This document shows, piece after piece, positions 26,101-34,391 of a stretch of DNA of 64,000 bases. This stretch comes from JAPHTQ01 sp050288165 (GTDB lineage Bacteria > Pseudomonadota > Gammaproteobacteria > Thiohalomonadales > Thiohalomonadaceae), in the NCBI GenBank assembly GCA_050288165.1, contig JBNKDG010000006.1:62001-126000 (forward strand), in the 5' to 3' direction. The first letter of the stretch is position 1, and the number at the start of each line of letters is the position of its first letter. The notes below the pieces were generated by a model. That model was not told the DNA's origin. It did not search any database and was given only the letters and a program-made list of their open reading frames with translations. The translations under genes and the position numbers were made by a program.

Positions 26101-26754
26101 GGTGATGGCTGGGCTTACGACATCGGTTTCGGCGGACTTGACCATGTGCTGGCCTCGGGTCGTAACGTCAATATCCTGGTGCTCGACACCGAAGTCTATT
26201 CCAACACCGGCGGGCAGACCTCCAAGGCAACGCCTCGCGGCGCAGTGGCCAAGTTCTCCGCCGGAGGCAAAGCGACGGCGAAAAAAGATCTGGCGATGAT
26301 CGCCATGAGCTACGAAAACGTCTATGTCGCTCAGGTGGCCTATGCGGGCAAGGATATCCAGACACTGAAAGCGTTTCTGGAAGCGGAATCCTACGACGGC
26401 ACCTCGATCATCATCGCCTACGCGCCATGCATCGCCTGGGGCAACGATATGCTGCATAACCATGAAATGCAGGACATGGCGCTGCGAAGCGGCCACTGGC
26501 CGTTACTGCGCTATGATCCGCGGCGCCTGGCCAACGGTGAAAATCCACTGCAACTCGACTCAAAAAAACCGGCCATCGGATACCGGGACTTTGTCTCCAA
26601 CGAGACCCGCTTCAGCATGCTGTGGCGTAGCCACCCCGATAGTGCAGAGAAGTTCCTGCACGACTCCCAGGTGGAAGCGTTGTCGCGCTACCACCACTAT
26701 GAGCAGTTGGCGGCCATGAGTTATGAAAAGCCCGACACCGGGGAGAAGGAGTGA
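23164..26754 (+). CDS. nifJ: NifJ, pyruvate:flavodoxin (ferredoxin) oxidoreductase
   Basis: This homodimeric enzyme oxidises pyruvate to acetyl-CoA and CO2 and reduces flavodoxin or ferredoxin for nitrogenase. The 1196-aa chain has the N-terminal YPITPASPMGE motif, two [4Fe-4S] clusters (CxxCxxCxxxC from Cys699 and from Cys756), a further cysteine motif GACSGCGETPY, and the TPP-binding GDGW from residue 980 with NTGGQ. AAGGGAGC precedes the ATG at 23164; an upstream in-frame start at 23098 lies inside a dispersed repeat and is rejected. The next gene begins within six bases of the stop. No sigma-54 element was found upstream. Confidence 0.96.
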   Translation: MTRRTITLDGNEAAAHIAHLTNEVVAIYPITPASPMGEFADAWSAQGKANIWGSVPQVVELQSEGGAAGTIHGALQTGALTTTFTASQGLLLMLPNMYKIAGELTPTVFHIAARSLAAQALSIFCDHSDVMSARMTGFAMLASNSVQEVMDMALIAQAATLESRVPVLHFFDGFRTSHEIAKIEEVDEKTIRAMIDDELVAAHRRRALNPEHPVIRGTSQNPDVYFQGRESVNPFYSEMPGIVQACMDRFAKLTGRQYRLYDYHGAKDAERVIILMGSGAETAQETVDHLLAQDEKIGLLKVRLYRPFDAKMFIDALPASVQSIAVLDRTKEPGSDGEPLYKDVLTAIAQTVADGTAPFTSIPRIIGGRYGLSSKEFTPGMVKAVFDELLAEKPKNNFTIGIHDDVSHTSLAWDAAFRTDASKKAVSALFYGLGADGTVSANKNSIKIIGECTDLHAQGYFVYDSKKSGAITVSHLRFGPEPIHSPYLIGDNEARFVGCHQSVFLERYDMLDKAAENGVFLLNTTAPVDTVWATLPRKMQQQIIDKKLRFYVIDAYKVADENGMGMRINTIMQTCFFAISDILPQAEALASIKDAVEKTYGKKGKKLVEMNFRAIDASVANLYQVKVPAKADSTFERPPVVPANAPDFVQKVTAPIIGGHGDALPVSMLPFDGTYPSATTQWEKRNIALEIPEWDEELCIHCGKCPFVCPHGVIRSKVFDPALAKKAPKTFKHVPVKGKEFPEGWHISYQVAPEDCTGCALCVDICPVKDKQVPGRRALNMVPQPPLREQERENWEFFLELPEYDRRKLRTSVIKEAMITQPLFEFSGACSGCGETPYLKLASQLFGDRMVIANATGCSSIYGGNLPTTPWAKNSDGRGPAWNNSLFEDNAEFGLGMRVSIDKQTELANEQLMKLRNELGDAMVEALINADQSDETGIYDQRERVKALLNKLKRVKKPEARLLESVADNLVKKSVWIVGGDGWAYDIGFGGLDHVLASGRNVNILVLDTEVYSNTGGQTSKATPRGAVAKFSAGGKATAKKDLAMIAMSYENVYVAQVAYAGKDIQTLKAFLEAESYDGTSIIIAYAPCIAWGNDMLHNHEMQDMALRSGHWPLLRYDPRRLANGENPLQLDSKKPAIGYRDFVSNETRFSMLWRSHPDSAEKFLHDSQVEALSRYHHYEQLAAMSYEKPDTGEKE

Positions 26755-26759
26755 TTGCC

Positions 26760-27761
26760 GTGGATTTGACTACCCGTTATCTCGGACTGGAACTGAAAAA
26801 CCCATTCGTCCCTTCCGCCTCACCGCTGAGTCGCAGTCTGGACACGGCACGCAAACTGGAAGACGCCGGCGCCTCGGCGCTGGTGATGTATTCGCTGTTT
26901 GAAGAAGAATTGCGCGGCGAACAGAGTCCGTTTCTTGTCGACCAGCAACTCGGCCACAGCGAAGCGGACAGCTTTCTGCCGGTAGATGCGAATTCAGGCG
27001 ATGCCCTGGATAACTACCTGGAACAGATCCGGCGCCTCAAGCACGCCCTATCCATTCCGGTCATCGCCAGCCTCAATGGTGTCTCTCTCAATGGCTGGGT
27101 AAAACAGGGCAAACTGCTGCAGGAAGCTGGTGCCGATGCCATTGAGTTGAATGTCTATCGCATTGCTGCAGAACAGGGCGTAAACAGTGAGGATATGGAG
27201 CTGTGCTATATCACCCTGTTCAAGCAACTGCGTGAAGAGGTGACCTTACCCATTACCGTCAAACTGTCACCCTTCTTCAGCGCGCTGGGCAACTTTGTCC
27301 TGCAACTTGAAGAAGCCGGGGCCAACGGTGTTTCACTGTTTAACCGTTTCTATCAGCCGGATATCGATATCGACACCCTGCGTGTTGCGCCGACCCTGCA
27401 CCTTTCCAAACCGCACGACATGCTACTGGCTATGCGCTGGCTGGGCATTCTGCACGGCCGTACCAAACTCTCCCTTGCCGCTACCGGTGGTATTCACACT
27501 GCCGAAGATGCGATCAAGATGCTGCTCGCCGGCGCCGATATCACCCACCTTTGCAGCACTCTGCTGCTGCACGGCCCTAAACAACTTCGCCGTATTCTAA
27601 AGGGGGTGGAAAAATGGCTGGATGAGAGTCCGTACGACAGCATCGATCAAATCAAGGGCGTGTTGTCACACGGGCAGATTCGTGACCCAGCCGCGTATGA
27701 GAGGGCGAGTTACGTAAGCATCCTCGGGGGATATAGCGTTAACTCCAGTGCCTGGGATTGA
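26760..27761 (+). CDS. Dihydroorotate-dehydrogenase-like flavoprotein coupled to nifJ
   Basis: A TIM-barrel flavoprotein of 333 aa related to class 1 dihydroorotate dehydrogenase. FMN phosphate-binding motifs ATGGIHTAEDA and GADITHLCSTLL are present near the C-terminus. The substrate motif differs: where DHOD has N-x-S-x-P-N, this protein has IELNVY at 128-133, so it is unlikely to make orotate. I prefer the GTG at 26760, eight bases after AAGGAG; another GTG at 26751 overlaps the nifJ stop. Tight coupling to nifJ suggests a role in pyruvate or electron metabolism, which remains unproven. Confidence 0.88.
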   Translation: MDLTTRYLGLELKNPFVPSASPLSRSLDTARKLEDAGASALVMYSLFEEELRGEQSPFLVDQQLGHSEADSFLPVDANSGDALDNYLEQIRRLKHALSIPVIASLNGVSLNGWVKQGKLLQEAGADAIELNVYRIAAEQGVNSEDMELCYITLFKQLREEVTLPITVKLSPFFSALGNFVLQLEEAGANGVSLFNRFYQPDIDIDTLRVAPTLHLSKPHDMLLAMRWLGILHGRTKLSLAATGGIHTAEDAIKMLLAGADITHLCSTLLLHGPKQLRRILKGVEKWLDESPYDSIDQIKGVLSHGQIRDPAAYERASYVSILGGYSVNSSAWD

Positions 27762-27766
27762 ATAAA

Positions 27767-27813
27767 TGTAGGTTGGCCATCAGACCGACATGTCGGGCTA
27801 AAGCCGACCTACA
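27767..27813. repeat. Short palindromic repeat between converging genes
   Basis: TGTAGGTTGGC at 27767 and GCCGACCTACA ending at 27813 are inverted arms, with CCGACATGTCGG as an internal palindrome. It is of the dispersed TGTAGGTCGGC type and lies where the nifJ unit and pabB converge, possibly acting as a terminator. Confidence 0.75.
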
Positions 27814-27819
27814 TGTCAC

Positions 27820-29175
27820 TTATGCAAAACAGGTGAAAAACACCGCCGCCTTATCCAGACTTTCCTGGTATTCCTGTTCGCAATCCGAATCACGCACAAT
27901 ACCGCCGCCGGCAGAGTAATAGAGTGTTCCGTCTTGATGCACTGCCGTACGGATGGCGATGTTGCAGTCCATGTTGCCATCGAAACCGATATAACCGATA
28001 GCCCCGCAATAGACACCACGGCGGTGCGGCTCCAGTTCTTCAATAATCTGCATGGCGCGAAGTTTTGGTGCGCCGGTAATCGAGCCGCCAGGGAAACACC
28101 CTTTCAGCAGATCGAGTGCATCTTTTCCCTCTTTCAGTTCACCCGTCACGGTACTCACCAGATGATGGACTGTGGTGTGACTCTCCAAAGCAAACAGTTC
28201 CGGTACTTTCACCGAACCGGTACGACAACTCTTGCCCAGGTCGTTACGCAGCAGATCGACAATCATCAGATTTTCCGCCCGGTCTTTGACACTGTTGCGT
28301 AGCTCGTCGGCCAGAACCCGATCCTGTTCGACATCAACGAGACGTCTGCGTGTACCCTTGATCGGTTTTGTTTCTACCTTGCCGTGATCGAGTTTAAGAA
28401 AGCGCTCCGGCGAAGTGCTCAATACCTGAAAATCTGGCAGGTTCATCCAGGTGGAGAACGGGCCACCACCAATTTCGCGCATCCTTAGGTATCCATTCCA
28501 GGAGTCTCCCTCCACGGGGACACTGAAGCGCTGCGCCAGATTGATCTGATAACAGTCGCCCTCCTCCAGATAACGCTGAACCTTGTCGAAGGCGGCGGCA
28601 TAACCGGCACGATCCATATTCGATGTTATAGCGGCGGTTGCTGTAAATGCGGATCGCTCCGGGAGTGACTCATTTCTGCTGAAGTAGGTGATGAGTCGCT
28701 GCCAACGGGGATCGCTTTCATCACTGATGCGGCTCGATACCAGGTAGCACTCTTTCTCTACCCGATCACAGACCAACGCCCAGTCGTAGATACCGATCGC
28801 CATCCAGGGCAGTGCGGTGTCGTCTATAGCGCTGAACGGGATATCTTCGATAAGGCGACAGAGGTCGTAGCCGAAATAACCGACGGCGCCTCCGGCAAAC
28901 GGAATACCCTCCGGTAACGATGGCGTGTGTTGTCCGAGTTGTTCACGCAGCAGCGCAAAGGGATCGCCATCGCTACTTTTTTCTCCATCAATCTCCGTTA
29001 CCCCATCGCTACCGGTCACCAGTGTCACCGATGGCTCAGCCACCAAGATGTCATAGCGTCCCTGCAGCTCGCCGTTGCCACTGTCGAGCCAGATCGTCCA
29101 CGGCTGTTGCGCCAGCGGTGCAAATAGACGGCTGGGATCCTGGTATGGGATGGCGGTTTTAAGCAATACAGACAT
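27820..29175 (-). CDS. pabB: PabB, aminodeoxychorismate synthase component I
   Basis: PabB aminates chorismate to 4-amino-4-deoxychorismate in folate synthesis, with glutamine amidotransferase PabA. The 451-aa protein has the chorismate-binding signatures PIKGTRRR, DLLRNDLGKSC, GGSITGAPK and GGGIVRDSD. PIKGTRRR is the PabB form, where anthranilate synthase would read PIAGTxxR. PabC, the next enzyme of the path, is encoded at 56535-57347. It is convergent with the nifJ unit. Confidence 0.93.
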   Translation of the reverse strand: MSVLLKTAIPYQDPSRLFAPLAQQPWTIWLDSGNGELQGRYDILVAEPSVTLVTGSDGVTEIDGEKSSDGDPFALLREQLGQHTPSLPEGIPFAGGAVGYFGYDLCRLIEDIPFSAIDDTALPWMAIGIYDWALVCDRVEKECYLVSSRISDESDPRWQRLITYFSRNESLPERSAFTATAAITSNMDRAGYAAAFDKVQRYLEEGDCYQINLAQRFSVPVEGDSWNGYLRMREIGGGPFSTWMNLPDFQVLSTSPERFLKLDHGKVETKPIKGTRRRLVDVEQDRVLADELRNSVKDRAENLMIVDLLRNDLGKSCRTGSVKVPELFALESHTTVHHLVSTVTGELKEGKDALDLLKGCFPGGSITGAPKLRAMQIIEELEPHRRGVYCGAIGYIGFDGNMDCNIAIRTAVHQDGTLYYSAGGGIVRDSDCEQEYQESLDKAAVFFTCFA

Positions 29176-29288
29176 CAGGCTGGCAAGGATACCTCATGTG
29201 TAACCTTTGCTACAGAACATTCCTCTGGGGCTGGATAGGCTCCCACTGTCGAATTCCGCTAACTGAACAAGGCACAGGGGAGATGGGT

Positions 29289-30623
29289 ATGACTACCCCA
29301 CTGGATTTACTGTTGATTGGTCTTATCGCCGTGGCGATAGCCGCATCTGGCCTGCTCTACATGGTACATACGGAGCTGGGGCCGCTGGCAAGACTGGCTG
29401 GTCAAAAGCGACTGTTGCTGGCAACGGCACTCGGCTCCGGGATACTCGCTTTTGCCCTGAAGCTGCTGATCATTATCAGTCTTGCCTGGTTTCCCCAATA
29501 CCTCATAGACCCGTTTATCGATCGCTTCGAGTTGCCGCCACAAGGCGCGACTGTACTGCCCGCGCCTCGTGCGCCCAGGCATCGCTGGGTGATGCTATCC
29601 GAGTCGCCTGCGGCAACTACAGTCAGCAGCACTAACTATCGTTGGCAGGCGTTGCCACAACAGGCCCCTGCCCCGGACGACAATCCCACGACCGCAGAAA
29701 AAGTAGCGCTGGGTAAGCAGCTCTTTTTCGACAAGTCTCTCTCTCTCGATGGCACACTCTCCTGCGCCTCCTGCCATGACATCGACACCCTGGCTGGTGC
29801 CGATGGTCGCAGCACATCACTCGGTATCGACGCGCAGTTAGGTGGCCGCAATGCACCCACCGTGTGGAATGCCGCTTTTCAGAACAAGCTTTTCTGGGAT
29901 GGACGCGCGGTGTCACTGGAAGATCAGGCCAAGGGGCCGCTGATCAATCCGGTAGAGATGGGTATGCCGTCGTGGACTGCAGTGGAAGAGCGGGTACGGC
30001 AGAAAGCGGCGTACCGTAGCGCATTTATCTCGGTTTTTGGCGACGAAGTGGTGACCATCGATCGTATCGCCAAGGCGATCGCTGCCTATGAACGCACGTT
30101 GATCACACCGGACACGCCCTATGACCGCTTTGTCCGCGGTGATCTTGATGCAATGACAACAGCACAATTACGCGGAATGGGACTATTCCAGTCGGTTGGC
30201 TGTATTAACTGCCACTCCGGCCCCAATTTCAGCGCCGCCAGTCTGTTCGATACAACGCAACCGATGCGTCCGTTCCCGCTGACACATATACCCCAGCAGC
30301 AACGCTATCGACTGACTGAGGACACCGGCGCCGTACCACCGGTATCTGGACGCGGTTACTGGCGTGTGCCTTCACTGCGTAACGTCGCCCTCACCGGCCC
30401 CTGGTTGCACAACGGCTCGGTTAAAAAACTGGAAGAGGTGGTGCGCATTATGTCGGCGGCACAACTGGGTTATACCGGGCCGATGCTACGCTGGTCGGAT
30501 CAGGAACCGATTCTGTATGAATCGACACAACGTAAATTGCGCGATGACGAGATACAGGACATCGTCGCCTTTCTCAACGCACTCAGCAGTGACACGCTAA
30601 GGCAGGCTGCGGCAGATCATTGA
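29289..30623 (+). CDS. Membrane-anchored di-haem cytochrome c peroxidase family protein
   Basis: The protein carries two c-type haem sites, CASCH at 159-163 and CINCH at 305-309, in the bacterial CcpA/MauG architecture. It reduces H2O2 with electrons from periplasmic cytochromes, or acts as a MauG-like oxidase. Unusually, about 75 N-terminal residues form two membrane helices (roughly 5-25 and 40-65) followed by a Pro-rich linker. I start it at the ATG at 29289 because AGGGGAG lies six bases upstream; an in-frame start at 29196 has no ribosome binding site. The length is then 444 aa. The Crp/Fnr gene follows after 43 bases. Confidence 0.9.
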   Translation: MTTPLDLLLIGLIAVAIAASGLLYMVHTELGPLARLAGQKRLLLATALGSGILAFALKLLIIISLAWFPQYLIDPFIDRFELPPQGATVLPAPRAPRHRWVMLSESPAATTVSSTNYRWQALPQQAPAPDDNPTTAEKVALGKQLFFDKSLSLDGTLSCASCHDIDTLAGADGRSTSLGIDAQLGGRNAPTVWNAAFQNKLFWDGRAVSLEDQAKGPLINPVEMGMPSWTAVEERVRQKAAYRSAFISVFGDEVVTIDRIAKAIAAYERTLITPDTPYDRFVRGDLDAMTTAQLRGMGLFQSVGCINCHSGPNFSAASLFDTTQPMRPFPLTHIPQQQRYRLTEDTGAVPPVSGRGYWRVPSLRNVALTGPWLHNGSVKKLEEVVRIMSAAQLGYTGPMLRWSDQEPILYESTQRKLRDDEIQDIVAFLNALSSDTLRQAAADH

Positions 30624-30666
30624 AAACAGCACATGTGGCAGTGGATAATCACTGCTTTCCACCCCG

Positions 30667-31341
30667 ATGGAGAGCAGTGCCGTGGCAGGAGAGGATGTAC
30701 TGGAAAACTACCTGAAGCTTTCACCAGACGGCAAACAACTACTGCGCGATGGTGTGCAACTGGTTGAACTGGAGAAAGCCGGAGAGATTATCCACAAGGG
30801 ACAGCAGGTCTCCGGTGCCTACCTGGTTACCCGTGGTCAGCTACGCGTCTTCACCTATACCCCACAGGGCAACGAGGCAACACTCTATTTCATCCGCCCC
30901 GGTGAAACCTGTGTGCTGGCCCTCAACTGCCTGTTCAACGACCTGCGCTATCCTGCCTGGGTAGAGAGCGATGCCGATACAGAAGTAGCGGTGATCCCGG
31001 GGCCTCTCTATCGGCAACTGTTCGAGCATGAAACCTCGGTACAGAACATGACGGTACAGGCGCTTTCCACGCTGGTGTTCCGTTTAATGAATGAGCTGGA
31101 GCAGATCCACTCGTTCAATCTGGATCAACGCCTGGCCGCCTTTCTCCTGACAAATGCCAATGACGCCGGTGAGGTTCATCAAACACAACAGGAACTTGCC
31201 GGGCACCTCGGCACCAGTCGCGAGGTAGTTGCGCGGGTGATGCAGGGTTTTACTGCACAGGGAGTGGTGGAGACCAAACGCGGTGTGGTAAGAATTCTCG
31301 ATAGCGAAGCATTAGCGGAGCGCGTCAAACCGCAAGTTTGA
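30667..31341 (+). CDS. Crp/Fnr family transcriptional regulator
   Basis: The 224-aa protein has a cyclic-nucleotide-binding-like domain (about 30-130) and a C-terminal winged helix-turn-helix (QQELAGHLGTSREVVARVMQGF). It lacks the N-terminal cysteine cluster of FNR but has a cysteine pair at 82 and 88 in the effector domain (GETCVLALNC), which could be redox-sensing. An ATG at 30667 and a GTG five codons later are both possible starts; the latter has GGAG upstream. It probably controls the adjacent peroxidase gene. Its end overlaps convergent draG by 17 bases. Confidence 0.9.
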   Translation: MESSAVAGEDVLENYLKLSPDGKQLLRDGVQLVELEKAGEIIHKGQQVSGAYLVTRGQLRVFTYTPQGNEATLYFIRPGETCVLALNCLFNDLRYPAWVESDADTEVAVIPGPLYRQLFEHETSVQNMTVQALSTLVFRLMNELEQIHSFNLDQRLAAFLLTNANDAGEVHQTQQELAGHLGTSREVVARVMQGFTAQGVVETKRGVVRILDSEALAERVKPQV

Positions 31342-32215
31342 GAAGTGCCGAGGCCTGTTCCCGACATTTTGCCGGTACATCACCTGCCAGCTTTTTCAAC
31401 CATCTCCCAGGGATCGACTCCAGACCATAGAGTGCCCCGGCGATCATTCCGGCAATAGCACCGGTGGTATCCGCATCCCCTCCCCGATTCACCGTTTGGA
31501 CCAGGCAATCCTCGAAGTTATCGGTATCGAACAGTGCGCTGAAGACCACGCGCAGGGTGTGGACGATGAAACCGCTGGGATTCTCTGACGGATGCTTGCG
31601 CCGAAAGACAAACTCTGGATATTGCTGTAACAACGTCTCTACTGGACCCTGACGTAGTTCGGCAATCCCTCCGCCCTGCAAGGCCAGTTGCACCATCTGC
31701 ACCACGCACCAGGTGCCCGCATCGGAGAGTGGATTGTTGTGGGTAAGATGGGATTGCGTCTCGACGGCGCGACGCATCGCCGCCTCTTCCCAGCCCAGGG
31801 TTGCGATAGCCAACGGCAAGACCCGCATGCAGGCACCGTTGCCCCCATCGTATTCGTTGGGCGGTACAGACAGTTCCCCTTTGTTGCGAAAATTCAGAAT
31901 GCCGCGCCTTACCGTATTGCCGATGTCGACCGGCTTGTTACGCATCCATTGATCGAAATGTTTACCGATAGTCTGTGCATCGACACCTTTTGCTTCGAGT
32001 AGTGCATCACCCAGTGCCAGGCTCATGGTGGTATCGTCGGTCACCATGCCCGGCTTGAGGTGCAACCAGCCGCCACCGATAATCTCCTTGTGAATGCCAT
32101 GCTTGTGCTGGATCTCCCGTGGGGTCATAAACTCCACGGTCGCGCCAAGTGCATCGCCAATGGCGAGCCCAAGATAGGCGGCAATAGCGCGCTGTTCGAG
32201 ATCGTGTTCAGGCAT
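31325..32215 (-). CDS. draG: DraG, ADP-ribosyl-dinitrogen reductase hydrolase
   Basis: DraG removes ADP-ribose from the nitrogenase Fe protein and so restores activity after ammonium or dark switch-off. The 296-aa protein shows the di-manganese ligands of the family: GDALGATVEF at 20-29, VTDDTTMSLA with Asp60 and Asp61, and NRGGDADTTGAI with Asp247 and Asp249. The ATG overlaps the stop of the upstream PD40-type gene (ATGA), so the two are coupled. The matching transferase DraT is not in this window. General ADP-ribosylglycohydrolase function on other targets is possible. Confidence 0.9.
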   Translation of the reverse strand: MPEHDLEQRAIAAYLGLAIGDALGATVEFMTPREIQHKHGIHKEIIGGGWLHLKPGMVTDDTTMSLALGDALLEAKGVDAQTIGKHFDQWMRNKPVDIGNTVRRGILNFRNKGELSVPPNEYDGGNGACMRVLPLAIATLGWEEAAMRRAVETQSHLTHNNPLSDAGTWCVVQMVQLALQGGGIAELRQGPVETLLQQYPEFVFRRKHPSENPSGFIVHTLRVVFSALFDTDNFEDCLVQTVNRGGDADTTGAIAGMIAGALYGLESIPGRWLKKLAGDVPAKCREQASALLKLAV

Positions 32216-33147
32216 CAGTGTCGCGTCACTTTGTAGAGCCGGAATTTTTCGCCTTCCCGCTTATGGTAATAGAGCTCCCTGCCATCCGGGCTGATACCTG
32301 GTCCTTCAACAAAGTCGTTACTACCGATAGCGGTAATCACTTGCGGCACTCCGAATGCTTCCAGCAGATTGCCGCGTGTAGCGCGCATGATTTGCGAGTG
32401 GAGCTTGCCCTTTTTCAGATCGGCCAGCGGCAGACGGGTAAAGAAAAGTTCCAGTCCATCGGCGGAGATAGAGGCGGCGTATTCCATATCGGAGGTATTG
32501 ATGTATTGCATCACCCGTTTTGCCTCGGATTCGTCATAGACGTAGTTACCATCCTGCCGTTTGCTGAACAGAATGTCCGAATCCTCGAATGGCCCCAGTT
32601 TGAATCCATGCATCTCCCAGGTAGCGCGTGAGAAGTAGAGGTATTCTCCGTCGGCACTCACCTCCACTCCCATGTTGCCCTGAAAGCGCTTGAATGGCTT
32701 AACGATGCGCTCAGGGACACCTTTTTCATCGCGCAATGCACCCAACTTGCCGGTAATGGGATAGAAACGGGATTTACGTACCATGGTTTGGGTAGAAGAA
32801 TCGATATAGAAGAAATTGTAAGCGGTATCCATGGTTGGATTGCCCTCGACCTCCTTGGCGGTGTTCACCTTGTCCCCCACCTCGCCACGATACTGCCAAT
32901 GACCATTTCTCCACTCGGAAAAATGGAGATCCTTGTGGTTCTCCTTGTCACCGCTGTTGAAAAAAAGGAACTTACCGTCTCTGGAAATGAAGGGCTCTTC
33001 CGTACTGATGGGGGTGCCTCCATAACCTTTCGGCAGATTGGCGATGGAAACCGGCTGGGGATTACTAAAGATCGTATCAGCCGCATGCAACTGGACAGAA
33101 GCTGCCATCAGCAGTGTAAAAACAATATGCCCGTATGTTTTAAACAT
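32215..33147 (-). CDS. Secreted PD40/TolB-like beta-propeller protein
   Basis: The 310-aa protein begins with a Sec signal peptide (about 1-22, cleavage near HAA-DT). The rest contains repeated PD40-like units: FISRDGKFLFFNS, VSADGEYLYFSR, ISADGLELFFTR and ISPDGRELYYHK, which build a beta-propeller. It should be periplasmic. Its stop overlaps the draG start, which is odd because DraG is cytoplasmic. Its function is unknown. Confidence 0.85.
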   Translation of the reverse strand: MFKTYGHIVFTLLMAASVQLHAADTIFSNPQPVSIANLPKGYGGTPISTEEPFISRDGKFLFFNSGDKENHKDLHFSEWRNGHWQYRGEVGDKVNTAKEVEGNPTMDTAYNFFYIDSSTQTMVRKSRFYPITGKLGALRDEKGVPERIVKPFKRFQGNMGVEVSADGEYLYFSRATWEMHGFKLGPFEDSDILFSKRQDGNYVYDESEAKRVMQYINTSDMEYAASISADGLELFFTRLPLADLKKGKLHSQIMRATRGNLLEAFGVPQVITAIGSNDFVEGPGISPDGRELYYHKREGEKFRLYKVTRH

Positions 33148-33223
33148 CCCTGCTCACCGTTTGACCTGGAACAGGCATTATTTATCGCCGATATAACTAT
33201 GGCAACAACATCACTAGAAAGCA

Positions 33224-33362
33224 GAAGCCTCTTCAAAATTAGCGAGCGCAGGCGAGACAAGGCGAAAATGTGCGAAAAAGCGGAGTTGACACGTAGTCAA
33301 TGAGCATTTTGAGCACATTTTCAACACCGTATCGCCAAGCACAGCAATTTTGAGAGTGCTTC
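33224..33362 (-). repeat. 139-bp dispersed repeat with terminal inverted repeats, copy 2
   Basis: Reverse-complement copy of the element at 22996-23134. Its ends GAAGCCTCTTCAAAATT and AATTTTGAGAGTGCTTC are imperfect inverted repeats, so it looks like a small non-autonomous element. It ends two bases before the nifQ stop codon and lies downstream of the nifB operon. Confidence 0.8.
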
Positions 33363-33364
33363 TG

Positions 33365-33958
33365 TTATTCGGGGCCGAAACAGTTGCTATAGTCCACACA
33401 AACCTGACAAGAAGGCGCGCGACAGGCGTATACACCTTCACGGACACAGAGCTGTTTGTAGAAAAACTTCTTCCACTTCATGTCCTGGGCATTCTTGTCT
33501 GCCAATGGGGCAAAGGCTGAACGAATCAGCGCGGTGAGGTCGTTGCGTGACCAGAGGCCAAGGTCTTGCCACAGGTGATCGCCACCCATACAACCTGCGA
33601 CGAGAATATCAGCCACCCACTCAGCGGTTTGCTCGGTAATATCAGGCCGTGTATGTTCGAGGAAAAGACCGCGTAGGTCTTCATGCTCCGGGCTACGAGT
33701 CAGATCAAGTTCGCAGCCGTACTGATCGAAGTTGCTGCTATCATCAAGATTGAGACGTTGCTGTAACAGTGCGGCAAACTGGATGCGAGAGAGTCCTAAT
33801 CTCTGCGGCATATCGCCCATGCCACAGATTTGAGAAGCCAGCATACGAGCAACAAGATCAGCAAGTTGAGAACCATCACCACGTTCAACCAACTGGTTAT
33901 AAATGGCCTCTCTATCCTGTACAGAATTTTGCATAATGGCAGTCTCGTTGGCTTGCAT
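33365..33958 (-). CDS. nifQ: NifQ, molybdenum donor for FeMo-co synthesis
   Basis: NifQ is an Fe-S protein that delivers molybdenum to NifEN/NifH for FeMo-cofactor. The C-terminal cysteine signature is complete: KWKKFFYKQLC followed by C-x4-C-x2-C-x5-C spacing and the terminal FGPE. I start it at the ATG at 33958 (197 aa), one base after the nifO stop and seven bases after GGAGGC; an earlier start would lie inside nifO. It is the last gene of nifB-fdxN-orf47-nifO-nifQ. Confidence 0.93.
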   Translation of the reverse strand: MQANETAIMQNSVQDREAIYNQLVERGDGSQLADLVARMLASQICGMGDMPQRLGLSRIQFAALLQQRLNLDDSSNFDQYGCELDLTRSPEHEDLRGLFLEHTRPDITEQTAEWVADILVAGCMGGDHLWQDLGLWSRNDLTALIRSAFAPLADKNAQDMKWKKFFYKQLCVREGVYACRAPSCQVCVDYSNCFGPE

Positions 33959-33959
33959 A

Positions 33960-34391
33960 TTATGCCTCCGCCTCGTCATCACATGAGTGGCCGATAAAAC
34001 GTGGACAACGCTCCAGTTCACCCGGTTCTGTCTCAGTAAAACTGAGCGCCAGCACCTGATTGACCTTCCCTTCTTCAAAACCGACCAGATAGTGTGAGCC
34101 TATCTGGATAAGCGGACGGCGAATCAGCAGTGGTTCCTGTAATAGCAGTTCCCAGGCGCTCTCTTCGTCAACCAGCTCCGGAACAATCTCACCACTGGTC
34201 ACTCTTGGCGCGCTACGATTAAACCACTGCGCCACCTGTAAACCGACAAAGTACGGTGCCAGACTCTCCCTGCTCCACGATTCGGTCAACAGGTTACGCG
34301 CATCGACCTCATAGCCTGCGTCCTGCAACAACTTTTTCTGCCTGGTGTTGTTGATGCAACCAGGCTTTTCGTAAAACAGGATAGTCGTCAT
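33960..34391 (-). CDS. nifO: NifO, ArsC-like nitrogenase-associated protein
   Basis: A 143-aa thioredoxin-fold protein of the ArsC/Spx superfamily found in nif clusters as NifO. The N-terminal EKPGCINNTRQKKLL has one cysteine (Cys11) in the arsenate reductase active-site position. The RRPLIQIG motif at about 92 is the ArsC-type loop. In Azotobacter NifO affects molybdenum use between nitrogenase and nitrate reductase. Its ATG overlaps the stop of the 47-aa gene, and nifQ follows directly. Confidence 0.9.
   Translation of the reverse strand: MTTILFYEKPGCINNTRQKKLLQDAGYEVDARNLLTESWSRESLAPYFVGLQVAQWFNRSAPRVTSGEIVPELVDEESAWELLLQEPLLIRRPLIQIGSHYLVGFEEGKVNQVLALSFTETEPGELERCPRFIGHSCDDEAEA

Noticed and set aside
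31325..31341. Overlap of the Crp/Fnr gene and draG as a sign of misannotation
   Set aside because: Both C-termini match their families; a 17-base convergent overlap is credible.
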